Positions 18,071-27,495 of a stretch of DNA of 64,000 bases are shown one piece after another. Below the pieces are notes generated by a model. It did no database searches, had not been told where the DNA came from, and worked only from the letters and a program-made list of their open reading frames with translations. The first letter of the stretch is position 1. Each line of letters begins with the position of its first letter. A program made the position numbers and the translations under genes. Source of the stretch: an uncultured Aggregatibacter sp. (lineage in GTDB: Bacteria; Pseudomonadota; Gammaproteobacteria; Enterobacterales; Pasteurellaceae); contig NZ_CABFLM010000115.1 in NCBI RefSeq assembly GCF_901873365.1, positions 1 to 64,000 on the forward strand, given 5' to 3'.

Positions 18071-19697
18071 GTTGTTCCTTTTGATTTTCAATTAAGGCGA
18101 AAATAGCGCCGCATAATAACAGCAAAATACCGGCAGTGACAGCGGCTTCTTGGTGACGATAACTGCCTAATTGTTGGTATAACAAATGGGGCAACGAGGT
18201 AAATTCTTGGTTGCCGAACAACGCAATCGCCGTGAAATCCCCCAAGGAAAGCGCAAATGCCAAGGCAAGCGCATAGTTTATCGGTGTACGAAGTGAATGC
18301 CATTCAATCAGACGAAAACGTTGCCAGCCGATAATCCCAAGGGAATTACACAAACGTTCGTAATACAACATATTGTTATTGAACGGTTCAGTTAAAATAC
18401 GCAGTACGAAAGGCATGGCGCTCAAGGCGTTACACGCAACGACAATGGCAAATAAATGGGTATTGGTAAAATCCACGTCACGCAACAATAAAAATAAACC
18501 CATCGCCAACACCAAAATGGGAATCGCCAAAATCACCATGCCGGCATTGAGAATAAATTGGGCGGTTTTTACATAATACAGCCATTGCAAACGACGTGAG
18601 AGCAACAACAATGCCACCGCCATGAGCAATGCCAGCAAAGCAGACGCAGGCGCAATAGTTAACGAGTAGGTTAAGGCCTTCCACAGTTGCGGATTGTGCC
18701 ACGCCGTCAGCCATTTTCCGGATGTCAGTGCGCTAAACAAAATATTTAACAACGGCGACAACATAAAACACACAAAAATGCCGAGCAAAAAAACATGGAA
18801 AATTTTGATCGCACTTTTCGATGGGCTCAGCCAACGATACGGGCTACTTAACGTGGTTTGTGAAGTGTTATTGAACAGACTGCTAAACGTAAATAGCAAC
18901 AAACAAAACACAAACTGCAACAAGGCAAACACTGCCGCTTTCGGCAAATCAAATTCAAATAAAATCGCCTGATAAATCGCCGTTTCTAGCGTGGTATATT
19001 GCGGCCCACCGCCTAAGGTGAGCACCACCGTAAAACTGGTAAAACAGAGCATAAAAATCAAGCTGAAAGTCGGCAACATCTGACGACGCAGTGCATGCCA
19101 TTCCACCAATCGCACAAAACGCCAACCACGAATACTCAGTTGTGCCGCCAACTGATGCTGTTCATAAGGAATGCTTTCCAAACTTTGTAAAAACAGTTTG
19201 GTTGCCAGCGGAATGTTAAAGAAAAGATGCGCAATTAAAATCCCCGACAAGCCGTAAATGCTGCCCGTCCAAGTGCGGTCAAAAAAATGCAAGAGTTGTG
19301 CAATCCAACCGGAGGCGCCATAAATGCCAATTAAGCCGAAAATCGCCACCAACACCGGCAACACAAAAGTTAGCGACATGATTTTCAGCAAAAAGGCTTT
19401 GCCGACAAATTCCACATAATAAAAAGCGCGAGCGAGTAGCATGCCGAAGAACAGGGATAACAACGCAGAAAGCAACGCTTGTCCGAAGCTAAACGCGATA
19501 ACGTGATGCAAATAGCGATCGGAAAAGAATTGTTGCCACTGAAATTCAGAGCCCTGCGCCAACACGGCACGCATGGCAAAACCATAAAGCAACGAAATCA
19601 GCAAAATAACGCTAACTCCGCCCACATGATGACGCGGGCGGAATTGCGGGCTAGAAAAAAACAAACGGGTAAACAATGAACGAGACAACCAAAACAT
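18054..19697 (-). CDS. thiP: Thiamine ABC transporter permease
   Basis: Inner-membrane permease of 547 residues with two fused permease halves and about 12 hydrophobic segments. The ATPase-contact loops are visible as HQLAAQLSIRGWRFVRLVEW and YYERLCNSLGIIGWQRFRLI. The gene starts 8 bases after thiB, indicating one transcript. The length and fused layout match the ThiP proteins of gamma-proteobacteria. Confidence 0.96.
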   Translation of the reverse strand: MFWLSRSLFTRLFFSSPQFRPRHHVGGVSVILLISLLYGFAMRAVLAQGSEFQWQQFFSDRYLHHVIAFSFGQALLSALLSLFFGMLLARAFYYVEFVGKAFLLKIMSLTFVLPVLVAIFGLIGIYGASGWIAQLLHFFDRTWTGSIYGLSGILIAHLFFNIPLATKLFLQSLESIPYEQHQLAAQLSIRGWRFVRLVEWHALRRQMLPTFSLIFMLCFTSFTVVLTLGGGPQYTTLETAIYQAILFEFDLPKAAVFALLQFVFCLLLFTFSSLFNNTSQTTLSSPYRWLSPSKSAIKIFHVFLLGIFVCFMLSPLLNILFSALTSGKWLTAWHNPQLWKALTYSLTIAPASALLALLMAVALLLLSRRLQWLYYVKTAQFILNAGMVILAIPILVLAMGLFLLLRDVDFTNTHLFAIVVACNALSAMPFVLRILTEPFNNNMLYYERLCNSLGIIGWQRFRLIEWHSLRTPINYALALAFALSLGDFTAIALFGNQEFTSLPHLLYQQLGSYRHQEAAVTAGILLLLCGAIFALIENQKEQHDSLR

Positions 19698-19705
19698 CGT
19701 TCGAA

Positions 19706-20710
19706 TTATTTAGTTAATGTGGTTTGCCATTGATTAATCCAACTCCGCAACATTTCCGGGCTAACATTGGAGGTATTCAAGAAAGACTGCTTCAATACAG
19801 TTTCTTTTAGGGCATCAAAGTGCGGTTCAACCGGCGCTTGGATCACCGGGAACATCACATTTGCCGTGACAATCGGCTTTTGCGCTTCCGGTGTCACTAA
19901 AAAATCCATGAAATGATCAGCACATTGATTTTTATGCTCTGCGATTCGCGCAGCCAATTCCACTTGCATCACATTGCCTTCAGCAAACGTGGTTGCCGCA
20001 TAATTCTCTTTATTTTCAAATAATTGATGGTATAACGGCGAGGTGGTGTAACTCAATACAACATCCGCTTCTCCTTTTAGAAAAGCACCGTAAGTGTCCG
20101 ACCAGCCCTTGCCCACAGTAACTGTGTGTTTGGCGAGTTGTTGCCAGGCTTGCGCCACTTGGTCTGCCGGATAAACCGTATTCATCCACACTAACAACCC
20201 CCGTCCCACGCTGCTGGTGCGAGGATCTTGATAGATCACACGTAAATCTTCCCGCTCAACCAATTCTTTTAGGCTTTTCGGTGGATTTTTCACTTTATTT
20301 TTATCATATATAAAGGCATACGTGCCGAAATCGTAAGGCAAGAACGTGTTATCCGTCCATTGATTTGGTAAAGAAAGCTGGCTTAAGTCGATGCTATTTG
20401 AATCAAATAATTGGCTTTTTTTCGCTTCATCCAATACAAAATTATCCAAGCCTAACACGATATCCGCTTTGGTTTTATGCCCTTCCAGACGCACGCGGTT
20501 AAACAACGTGCCGCCGCTTTCAAATGGCATATAATTCACCTTGCAAAGTGGAAATTGCTGTTCAAATGCCTGCTTCACTTTCGGGCCGGCGCCCCAATCA
20601 GACGTAAAAGAATCGTAAGTATAAATATTCACGGTTTCTTCATAATGATTCGCCAATGCCATACCGGTATATAAAGAAAGTGCGGTCAAAATTAACGTTG
20701 TTTTTTTCAT
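19706..20710 (-). CDS. thiB: Periplasmic thiamine-binding protein
   Basis: Binds thiamine and its phosphates in the periplasm and delivers them to ThiP. The 334-residue precursor has a signal peptide at 1-20 (MKKTTLILTALSLYTGMALA). NIYTYDSFTSDWGAGP near 28-43 is the start of the iron/thiamine-binding fold, and YDFGTYAFIYDKNKVKNPP and VGRGLLVWMNTVYP are typical ThiB stretches. It lies 21 bases after thiD and is followed by thiP. Confidence 0.96.
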   Translation of the reverse strand: MKKTTLILTALSLYTGMALANHYEETVNIYTYDSFTSDWGAGPKVKQAFEQQFPLCKVNYMPFESGGTLFNRVRLEGHKTKADIVLGLDNFVLDEAKKSQLFDSNSIDLSQLSLPNQWTDNTFLPYDFGTYAFIYDKNKVKNPPKSLKELVEREDLRVIYQDPRTSSVGRGLLVWMNTVYPADQVAQAWQQLAKHTVTVGKGWSDTYGAFLKGEADVVLSYTTSPLYHQLFENKENYAATTFAEGNVMQVELAARIAEHKNQCADHFMDFLVTPEAQKPIVTANVMFPVIQAPVEPHFDALKETVLKQSFLNTSNVSPEMLRSWINQWQTTLTK

Positions 20711-20731
20711 GTGTCTGTTCCTCAGTCTAAA

Positions 20732-21541
20732 TTACATTTTATTTTGATAAGCCCAATGATTGGTCGGCCCATGTCCATGACCGATATTTAACGGATGGCT
20801 AATTGCTGCCGTAATGTAGTCTTTTGCGGTTTTAATCGCCTGTTCCAGGGAAACGCCTTTGGCAAGCTCCGCCGTCATACAAGCGGAGAACGTGCAACCC
20901 GTGCCATGGGTTTGCGCTGTTGCATAACGTGGACTTTCTAAAGTCAATTGCGCGTCAGGAGTAAAAACCCAATCACGGCATACCGCACTTTGTGAATGCG
21001 CGCTGTGTCCGCCTTTAATCACCACGGTTTTCACACCACGCGCCTGCAAAATTTGCGCCGCGTGTTGCGCCGTTTGATCGTCAATGACTTCCACACCTGT
21101 CAGTGCCTTGGCTTCCGGCAAGTTCGGCGTAATCACATCTGCCAACGGCAATAAAAATGTATTCAAAGAATCGACCGCACTTTGTTGCAACAATGGCGCA
21201 CCGCCTTTGGCGATCATGACAGGATCTAACACCAACATGCCGAAGTGATACTGCTTTAATGCCTCAGCGACACATTCGATAATCTCTGCTGTGCCTAACA
21301 TACCGATTTTAAAGGCGCTAATCGTGAAATCATCAGCAATCGCTTTCAGCTGGCTTTGAATGGTTTGAAGAGGAATGGCGTGAATGTCAAAGACGCCTAA
21401 GGTATTTTGCGCCGTGACGGCCGTAATCACCGAAGTACCAAACACACCTCGCATTTGAAAGGTTTTTAAATCTGCCTGAATTCCGGCGCCACCGCCGCTA
21501 TCTGACCCAGCAATGGTCAACGCCTGCGCGACTTTACTCAT
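20732..21541 (-). CDS. thiD: Hydroxymethylpyrimidine/phosphomethylpyrimidine kinase
   Basis: Phosphorylates HMP twice to HMP-pyrophosphate for thiamine synthesis or salvage. The 269 residues starting MSKVAQALTIAGSDSGGGAGIQ have the N-terminal substrate site. LDPVMIAKGG, ITPNLPEAKAL and the anion-hole TQTHGTGCTFSACM complete the ribokinase-type motifs. The start at 21541 has GGAGG 8 bases upstream, better than the in-frame ATG at 21556. It heads the thiD-thiB-thiP-thiQ operon behind a TPP riboswitch. No thiE or thiM lies beside it. Confidence 0.96.
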   Translation of the reverse strand: MSKVAQALTIAGSDSGGGAGIQADLKTFQMRGVFGTSVITAVTAQNTLGVFDIHAIPLQTIQSQLKAIADDFTISAFKIGMLGTAEIIECVAEALKQYHFGMLVLDPVMIAKGGAPLLQQSAVDSLNTFLLPLADVITPNLPEAKALTGVEVIDDQTAQHAAQILQARGVKTVVIKGGHSAHSQSAVCRDWVFTPDAQLTLESPRYATAQTHGTGCTFSACMTAELAKGVSLEQAIKTAKDYITAAISHPLNIGHGHGPTNHWAYQNKM

Positions 21542-21679
21542 GAAGTCCTCCGCCATTTACCGGCACAGAACGACAAAACGCATATTGCATCATTGTTCCT
21601 TTTTTAATAAAAAAAGATAATCAGCAATAATGACGAATGAAGAAGATGTGGAGAAAAAGAAAGGAAGTATGATTTTCTC

Positions 21680-21752
21680 GTTAGTTCCCTACGTCAGTAT
21701 TAACTGTATCAGGTTCACGGGTATGATCTCAGCACAAAGCACCCCGACTAAT
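21680..21752 (-). promoter_or_regulatory. TPP riboswitch controlling thiD-thiBPQ
   Basis: Reading the minus strand, the conserved THI-box pieces occur in order: CGGGGTGC, GTGCTGAGATCATACCC, GTGAACCTGATACAG, then ACTGACGTAGGGAA. The outer stem TTAGT/ACTAA closes the aptamer. About 140 bases separate it from the thiD start, where the expression platform must lie. When TPP binds, expression of the salvage operon should fall. Confidence 0.95.
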
Positions 21753-21866
21753 AATAGGGTTCAGTCTATCTATTTTGTAGTGAGAGGGCAAGGGATTTAT
21801 CAGATATGCACAAGCGACAACGTACAGTCGGAAGCAAGAGTATGAATCAGAAGATAATGAAGAAAA

Positions 21867-21941
21867 TGGCTGGGGTACTAGGATTCGAACCTAGGGATGC
21901 CGAGATCAAAACCCGGTGCCTTACCGCTTGGCGATACCCCA
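21867..21941 (-). tRNA. tRNA-Gln (TTG)
   Basis: A 75-base cloverleaf with encoded CCA, acceptor TGGGGTA/TACCCCA, anticodon stem CCGGG/CTCGG and loop TTTTGAT giving anticodon TTG. It is the last gene of a Met-Leu-Gln tRNA operon. Confidence 0.96.
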
Positions 21942-21969
21942 ACAACTATGTTGATATCAATGAAATAAA

Positions 21970-22054
21970 TGGTGCGGGACGAGGGACTTGAACCCACACA
22001 CCTCGCGGCGCCGGAACCTAAATCCGGTGCGTCTACCAATTTCGCCAGTCCCGC
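21970..22054 (-). tRNA. tRNA-Leu (TAG)
   Basis: An 85-base class II tRNA with a long variable arm, acceptor GCGGGAC/GTCCCGC, anticodon loop TTTAGGT giving TAG, and encoded CCA. The T stem reads GTGGG on one side and CCCTC on the other, leaving a T-T mismatch at position 50-64, which is unusual for a working tRNA. Everything else looks intact. Confidence 0.94.
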
Positions 22055-22059
22055 AATAA

Positions 22060-22136
22060 TGGTGGCTATGACGGGATTCGAACCTGTGACCCCAACATTA
22101 TGAGTGTTGTGCTCTAACCAACTGAGCTACATAGCC
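22060..22136 (-). tRNA. Elongator tRNA-Met (CAT)
   Basis: A 77-base cloverleaf with encoded CCA, acceptor GGCTATG/CATAGCC and anticodon loop CTCATAA. The sequence closely follows E. coli elongator tRNA-Met. It is the first gene of the three-tRNA operon, with a strong promoter just upstream. Confidence 0.96.
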
Positions 22137-22172
22137 ATTCATTTGCATTATCTCATTGACTTTGCGCGGCGT

Positions 22173-22201
22173 ATTATGCGGATATTGCTTTTGCTCGTCA
22201 A
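22173..22201 (-). promoter_or_regulatory. Sigma-70 promoter of the tRNA operon
   Basis: On the minus strand TTGACG (22196-22201) and CATAAT (22173-22178) are separated by exactly 17 bases. The next bases, ACGCCGCGC, are a GC-rich discriminator typical of stringently controlled stable-RNA promoters. Confidence 0.8.
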
Positions 22202-22448
22202 CTCTTTTTTTATGAAAAAAACTATTTTTGGCGTATTCGAATAGAGATTAAGCAAATCGTATTAGTTTTGTTCATTGTAGGTAGATAACTGACCTTATTT
22301 TAGAGGAGATTCAAAGCAGTAAGGTTGTTTTTAGTTAATTAAAAATCAATGTTTTTCTCAAAATGTGATCTGACGCATATTTTTTCCTATATGGCGGTGC
22401 TATTATGTGAATGACAAAAAATAACCCTGATCAGATAAGGAGTCGATT

Positions 22449-22874
22449 ATGTACAAACATGTATTAGTTGCAGTAGATCTTTCAGAAGAAAGTCCGGTTC
22501 TTTTGAAAAAAGCAGTGGGTGTTGCACGGCGGCATGATGCGAAATTATCCATCATCCACGTAGATGTAAACTTTTCGGATCTTTATACAGGTTTGATCGA
22601 TGTCAATATGGTCTCCATGCAGGATCGAATTTCCAGCGAAACTCAACAAACATTGTTGCAATTAGCTGAACAAGCAGGGTATCCGGTGAGTGAGAAATTA
22701 AGTGGAAGTGGTGATTTAGGGCAAGTTCTATCAGATGCGATTGAACAATATGATGTGGATTTGCTTGTGACCGGACATCACCAAGATTTTTGGAGTAAGT
22801 TGATGTCTTCAACTCGCCAAGTGATGAATTCCATTAAGATTGATATGCTTGTTGTTCCTCTTCGTGAAGAATAA
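22449..22874 (+). CDS. uspA: Universal stress protein A
   Basis: A 141-residue cytoplasmic stress protein of the UspA type, likely a homodimer. It starts MYKHVLVAVDLSEES, the usual strand-one signature, and ends KIDMLVVPLREE. LLVTGHHQDFWSKLMSSTRQVM takes the place of the nucleotide-binding loop. As in E. coli UspA it lacks the clear GxxGxS ATP motif of other Usp proteins. AAGGAG precedes the ATG. The 312-base gap upstream also holds the tRNA promoter. It is followed by its own terminator. Confidence 0.95.
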   Translation: MYKHVLVAVDLSEESPVLLKKAVGVARRHDAKLSIIHVDVNFSDLYTGLIDVNMVSMQDRISSETQQTLLQLAEQAGYPVSEKLSGSGDLGQVLSDAIEQYDVDLLVTGHHQDFWSKLMSSTRQVMNSIKIDMLVVPLREE

Positions 22875-22910
22875 TTGTTAAAGCTCACCTGTTATTAAAG
22901 GCAGAAAAAA

Positions 22911-22955
22911 AGAACCGCACTTCACGAAGTTAGAGCGTAAGTGCGGTTTTGTTTT
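22911..22955 (+). terminator. uspA terminator built from inverted uptake signals
   Basis: ACCGCACTT at 22914 pairs with AAGTGCGGT at 22939, and a T-rich run follows. Confidence 0.85.
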
Positions 22956-23086
22956 CTTCATTTTTAAGAAAAGAGAAATGGTTTCGTAAAAAGTTTTTCT
23001 ATAAATATAAAAAATATGCAAGAATAGGAAGTTACGCAGTAATTTGTAAATAATTAAGTAAAGACGTTAAAGTTTAAGGCTTATAC

Positions 23087-25711
23087 ATGAAAACAACAGC
23101 ACAAATTCGACAAGCATATCTGGATTTCTTTCATAGTAAAGGGCATCAGGTTGTAGAAAGCAGTTCTCTCGTTCCGGATAATGATCCGACATTATTATTT
23201 ACCAACGCCGGGATGAACCAATTTAAAAATGTTTTTTTAGGATTAGAAAAACGCCCTTATACCCGAGCAACCACTGCACAACGTTGTGTACGTGCCGGGG
23301 GAAAACATAACGATTTAGAAAATGTGGGCTATACCGCAAGACACCATACTTTCTTTGAAATGTTAGGGAACTTCAGTTTCGGTGATTATTTTAAGCATGA
23401 TGCGATTCATTACGGTTGGGAGTTTTTGACTTCTCCACAGTGGCTGGGGTTACCAAAAGAAAAATTATGGGTAACCGTGTACGAAACCGATGATGAAGCC
23501 TATAACATTTGGCATCGGGAAATCGGTATTCCGGCAGAACGTATTATTCGTATCGGTGATAACAAAGGTGCGCCTTATGCTTCGGATAACTTCTGGCAAA
23601 TGGGTGATACCGGTCCTTGTGGTCCTTGTACGGAGATTTTCTACGATCATGGCGATCATATTTGGGGTGGACCTCCTGGCTCTCCTGAAGAGGATGGTGA
23701 CCGTTATATTGAAATTTGGAACATCGTGTTCATGCAATTTAACCGCCATGCTGACGGCACAATGGAGAAATTGCCAAAACCATCCGTGGATACCGGTATG
23801 GGCTTGGAGCGAATTAGTGCGGTATTGCAACACGTCAACTCCAACTATGATATTGATATTTTTAAAACCTTAATTGCCAAAGTGGCAGAGTTAACCGGTG
23901 TGAAAGATTTAACCAATAAATCATTACGTGTTATTGCTGACCACATCCGTTCTTGCGCTTATTTAATTGCTGATGGTGTCGTGCCTTCTAACGAAGGTCG
24001 TGGTTATGTGCTTCGCCGTATTATTCGTCGCGCCGTACGTCATGGGCATTTACTCGGTGCAACAGAAGCATTCTTCTATAAACTCGTCCCAACACTGATT
24101 GATGTGATGGCAGAAGCCGGTAAAGAAGTGAAAAAACATCAAGCGACAGTGGAAAAATTCTTGCGCTTAGAAGAAGAACAATTTGCTCGCACATTAGAAC
24201 GTGGTTTGACTTTGTTGGATGACGCGTTGGCCAATGTAAAAGAGAATATCCTGTCCGGTGAAGTGGCGTTCAAGTTATATGATACCTATGGTTTCCCACT
24301 GGATTTAACCGCAGATGTTTGCCGTGAGCGTGGCATTGCGATTGATGAAGAGGGCTTTGAGCGTGAAATGGAATTGCAACGAGTTCGCGCACAATCGGCA
24401 AGCCAATTTGGCATGGACTATAACAGCGTTATCCGTGTTGATGGGACAACCCGTTTTGAAGGATATACCGAGTCAGAAACACTGGCAAAAGTGACCGCAC
24501 TTTTCCATGAGGGAAATCCGGTGGAATCGATTTCAGCAGGTCAAAGCGCAGTAGTTATTTTAGATAATACGCCGTTCTATGCAGAATCCGGCGGCCAAAT
24601 TGGTGATATCGGTCGTTTAGAAGGCAATGGTTTTTGTTTTGACGTAAAAGACACGCAAAAATATGGTCAAGTGTTTGGCCACATTGGTGAACTCACACAA
24701 GGGAGTTTATCTGTTGGGCAGTCTGTAAATGCAGTTGTTGACGATGTTCGCCGTCAACGTATTTCGTTAAATCACTCCGCAACACACTTGTTGCATGCTG
24801 CATTACGTCAAGTATTAGGTGAACATGTCGCGCAAAAAGGTTCACTTGTTTCCGATACGTTGTTACGTTTTGACTTTGCTCAACATGAAGCCATCAGCAA
24901 AGCACAATTAGCTGAGGTTGAACGTATTGTGAACCAGCAAGTGAGAGCAAATAATCCAATCCAAACCGACATTATGGAGTTGGAAGCCGCAAAAGCAAAA
25001 GGTGCGATGGCGTTATTCGGCGAGAAGTATTCCGAACAAGTTCGTGTCTTAACGATGGGTGATTTCTCTATTGAGTTGTGTGGTGGTATTCATGCAAAAC
25101 GCACGGGAGATATCGGATTATTTAAAATCGTAACAGAAACCGCTGTAGCAGCAGGTATTCGTCGAATTGAAGCGATTACCGGCGAGACTGCGATTGAATG
25201 GTTGCAACATCAACAAACTTTATTGAATCAAAGCGCCGAATTACTGAAATCCGATGTGAATTCTATTGTGGATAAGATTTCTCTGTTGCAAGATAAATGT
25301 AAGAAAGTTGAGAAAGAGTTACACACGTTAAAAGAGAAAGCTGCACTTCAAGCCGGTAATGAGTTGGCGCAAAGTGCGGTCGAAATTAATGGTGTTTCTG
25401 TGATTGTGCAACAGCTTGATGGTATCGAAGCGAAGTCTTTACGCGCAATGGTTGATAGTCTGAAAAATCAATTAGGCTCTGCCGTCGTGGTGTTTGCTTC
25501 CGCGTTGGATGAAAAAGTTAACTTAATTGTTGGCGTAACGCAGGATCTAACAGCCAAAGTGAAAGCCGGTGAGCTCGTGAATTTAATGGCTCAACAAGTC
25601 GGTGGTAAAGGCGGTGGTCGACCTGATATGGCGATGGCCGGTGGTACTGAACCGCAAAATATCAACAAAGCATTATCTGTTTGCTCTGATTGGTTAAAAG
25701 CAAATTTATAA
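23087..25711 (+). CDS. alaS: Alanine-tRNA ligase
   Basis: Charges tRNA-Ala and edits mischarged products. The 874 residues have the usual full length. The N-terminal class II domain shows the motif-2 loop RCVRAGGKHNDLENVG near 67-82. The editing domain has HSATHLL near 564 and CGGIHAKRTGDIG near 664, supplying the zinc ligands. The C-terminal domain ends in a glycine-rich KGGGRPDMAMAGG segment. An uptake signal lies in the coding sequence at about 24494. It lies before csrA, a widely conserved order. Confidence 0.98.
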   Translation: MKTTAQIRQAYLDFFHSKGHQVVESSSLVPDNDPTLLFTNAGMNQFKNVFLGLEKRPYTRATTAQRCVRAGGKHNDLENVGYTARHHTFFEMLGNFSFGDYFKHDAIHYGWEFLTSPQWLGLPKEKLWVTVYETDDEAYNIWHREIGIPAERIIRIGDNKGAPYASDNFWQMGDTGPCGPCTEIFYDHGDHIWGGPPGSPEEDGDRYIEIWNIVFMQFNRHADGTMEKLPKPSVDTGMGLERISAVLQHVNSNYDIDIFKTLIAKVAELTGVKDLTNKSLRVIADHIRSCAYLIADGVVPSNEGRGYVLRRIIRRAVRHGHLLGATEAFFYKLVPTLIDVMAEAGKEVKKHQATVEKFLRLEEEQFARTLERGLTLLDDALANVKENILSGEVAFKLYDTYGFPLDLTADVCRERGIAIDEEGFEREMELQRVRAQSASQFGMDYNSVIRVDGTTRFEGYTESETLAKVTALFHEGNPVESISAGQSAVVILDNTPFYAESGGQIGDIGRLEGNGFCFDVKDTQKYGQVFGHIGELTQGSLSVGQSVNAVVDDVRRQRISLNHSATHLLHAALRQVLGEHVAQKGSLVSDTLLRFDFAQHEAISKAQLAEVERIVNQQVRANNPIQTDIMELEAAKAKGAMALFGEKYSEQVRVLTMGDFSIELCGGIHAKRTGDIGLFKIVTETAVAAGIRRIEAITGETAIEWLQHQQTLLNQSAELLKSDVNSIVDKISLLQDKCKKVEKELHTLKEKAALQAGNELAQSAVEINGVSVIVQQLDGIEAKSLRAMVDSLKNQLGSAVVVFASALDEKVNLIVGVTQDLTAKVKAGELVNLMAQQVGGKGGGRPDMAMAGGTEPQNINKALSVCSDWLKANL

Positions 25712-25850
25712 TCTTTGTTTCCTGTTAATTAATTGTCGGCACTTATGATTTCATGAGTGCCAAAGTACAAAGTATTGTTTAATGTTTGATAGGGATGTTG
25801 GAAGCAAAATAGGGAAGTTGGAAATAAACTATAAAAGGTGAGGAGTTTAT

Positions 25851-26036
25851 ATGCTGATCTTAACCCGTAAAGTTGGCGAGAGCTTGCTCATCGGCGATGA
25901 TGTTTCTATCACGATTCTTAATATACGAGGCAACCAAGTAAAAATTGGCGTGCAAGCCCCGAAGGATGTTTCTGTTCATAGAGAAGAAATTTACCAGCGT
26001 ATTCATCAAACTAAGGATGAAAACAAAGTATCGTAA
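25851..26036 (+). CDS. csrA: Carbon storage regulator CsrA
   Basis: A 61-residue dimeric RNA-binding protein that blocks or stabilises mRNAs at GGA motifs. It begins MLILTRKVGESLLIGDDV and contains VHREEIY near residue 43, both part of the RNA-binding surface. The ribosome-binding site reads GGTGAGGAG, a GGA motif that CsrA itself could bind, which would allow autorepression as known in E. coli. Confidence 0.97.
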   Translation: MLILTRKVGESLLIGDDVSITILNIRGNQVKIGVQAPKDVSVHREEIYQRIHQTKDENKVS

Positions 26037-26119
26037 TTTTTATTTTATGGGTAGTTGAAGTCAGTCGGTGATAAGTCAATTGACTTGCCAAGAGCTTGCG
26101 GCGTCTATGTTTGTTCAAG

Positions 26120-26390
26120 TGAACTTCATAGGATATTGTTTATCGTATAGGTCGTGTATGTGGGTGGTTTTTTAGGCTCAAAATTATTGTCGTTGCCGGT
26201 GATGTTCGTTTAACGAGCGAAGAACTAAAAAATACGGTGACAAATGGATTATTGAATTCCGGTGTTAATGTAATTGATTTTGGTGAAACGGGGACAGAGG
26301 AAGTCTATTTTGCTACATCATTTTGAAAAAACAATGGCGGTATTAAACTGACTATAAAACAACAATCCGACTGAGTATATCGGACTTAAA
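26120..26390 (+). pseudogene. Decayed phosphomannomutase gene (manB/cpsG-like)
   Basis: In the frame of the AAA codon at 26180 the sequence reads DIVYRIGRVCGWFFRLK, then IIVVAGDVRLTSEELKN, then VIDFGETGTEEVYFATS. This follows the N-terminal part of CpsG/ManB phosphomannomutase, which has YRIGRAYGEFL, GGDVRLTSEALK and DIGMSGTEEIYFATF. A TAG interrupts it at 26129, a TGA at 26324, and a frame change brings back NNGGIKLTI before another stop. The catalytic serine region and everything after it are gone. It fills the otherwise long gap between csrA and galU. Confidence 0.8.
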
Positions 26391-26564
26391 TGCGTGAAGC
26401 GTCATGCGTTAATCGTAGTTTAGAAGTATTACTTTCATAAGGTAAATTAACCTCAACTTGCAAACGAAAGATACGCTTTATTTCACCAGTAGAAATTCAT
26501 AAAAAACTTACCGCACTTTTTTGAAGTGGAAAGGTGCGGTCTTTTTATATTAAGGAAAATAAAT

Positions 26565-27455
26565 ATGAAAGCAATTATTCCTGTGGCCGGCTTAGGCACA
26601 CGTATGTTGCCTGCAACAAAGGCAATTCCAAAGGAAATGTTAACGCTGGTGGATAAACCACTTATTCAGTATGTTGTTAATGAATGTGTTGCTGCAGGTA
26701 TTAAAGAAATTGTATTGGTTACCCACTCTTCTAAAAATGCTATAGAAAACCATTTTGATACCTCTTTCGAGTTGGAAACCATGTTAGAAAAACGGGTAAA
26801 ACGCCAGCTCTTAGAAGAAGTTCGTTCTATTGTACCAAAAGATGTCACCATTATGCATGTTCGCCAAGGGAATGCAAAAGGCTTGGGGCATGCGGTATTA
26901 TGTGGTCGTCCGTTAGTCGGTGATGAGTCTTTTGCGGTGATCTTACCGGATGTGTTATTGGCGGAATTTTCAGCGAATCAGAAAAAAGAAAATTTAGCAG
27001 TTATGTTAAAACGCTTCAATCAAACGAAAGCTAGCCAAATTATGGTCAGCCCTGTTGCACCGGAAGCCGTAAGTAGCTACGGTATTGCCGACTGCGGTGG
27101 CGTTGAAATTCCGCCGGGTGAAAGTGCGAAAATTAATAGCATTGTGGAAAAACCGAGTGTTGATGATGCGCCATCTAACTTAGCGGTCGTGGGGCGTTAT
27201 GTGTTCTCCGCTGCCATTTGGGATTTATTGGAAAGAACACCGATTGGTGTTGGTGATGAAATTCAGTTAACTGATGCGATTGATATGTTAATTGAAAAAG
27301 AAACGGTGGAAGCGTTCCATATGACCGGTATTTCCTATGATTGTGGCGATAAAATTGGGTATATGAAAGCATTCGTAGAATATGGCTTACATCACAATAA
27401 ACTGGGTAATGAGTTTAAATCTTACTTAAAAGCATTGACTTCATCATTTCAATAA
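26565..27455 (+). CDS. galU: UTP-glucose-1-phosphate uridylyltransferase
   Basis: Makes UDP-glucose for LPS and other glycans. The 296 residues starting MKAIIPVAGLGTRMLPATKAIPKEML have the nucleotide-binding signature at the N-terminus. VEKPSVDDAPSNLAVVGRYV near 189 is the sugar-binding region. An in-frame non-ATG start at 26526 is unlikely because TAAGGA sits properly before 26565. An inverted pair of one exact and one imperfect uptake signal lies upstream. It follows the decayed manB-like gene. Confidence 0.96.
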   Translation: MKAIIPVAGLGTRMLPATKAIPKEMLTLVDKPLIQYVVNECVAAGIKEIVLVTHSSKNAIENHFDTSFELETMLEKRVKRQLLEEVRSIVPKDVTIMHVRQGNAKGLGHAVLCGRPLVGDESFAVILPDVLLAEFSANQKKENLAVMLKRFNQTKASQIMVSPVAPEAVSSYGIADCGGVEIPPGESAKINSIVEKPSVDDAPSNLAVVGRYVFSAAIWDLLERTPIGVGDEIQLTDAIDMLIEKETVEAFHMTGISYDCGDKIGYMKAFVEYGLHHNKLGNEFKSYLKALTSSFQ

Positions 27456-27495
27456 GCCGTATTGTTTCGTCTAAATTGATTTATCCTGAAGATAC

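Noticed and set aside
21630..21845. Open frame of 71 residues on the plus strand
   Set aside because: It overlaps the antisense of the TPP riboswitch and has no support from composition or neighbours.
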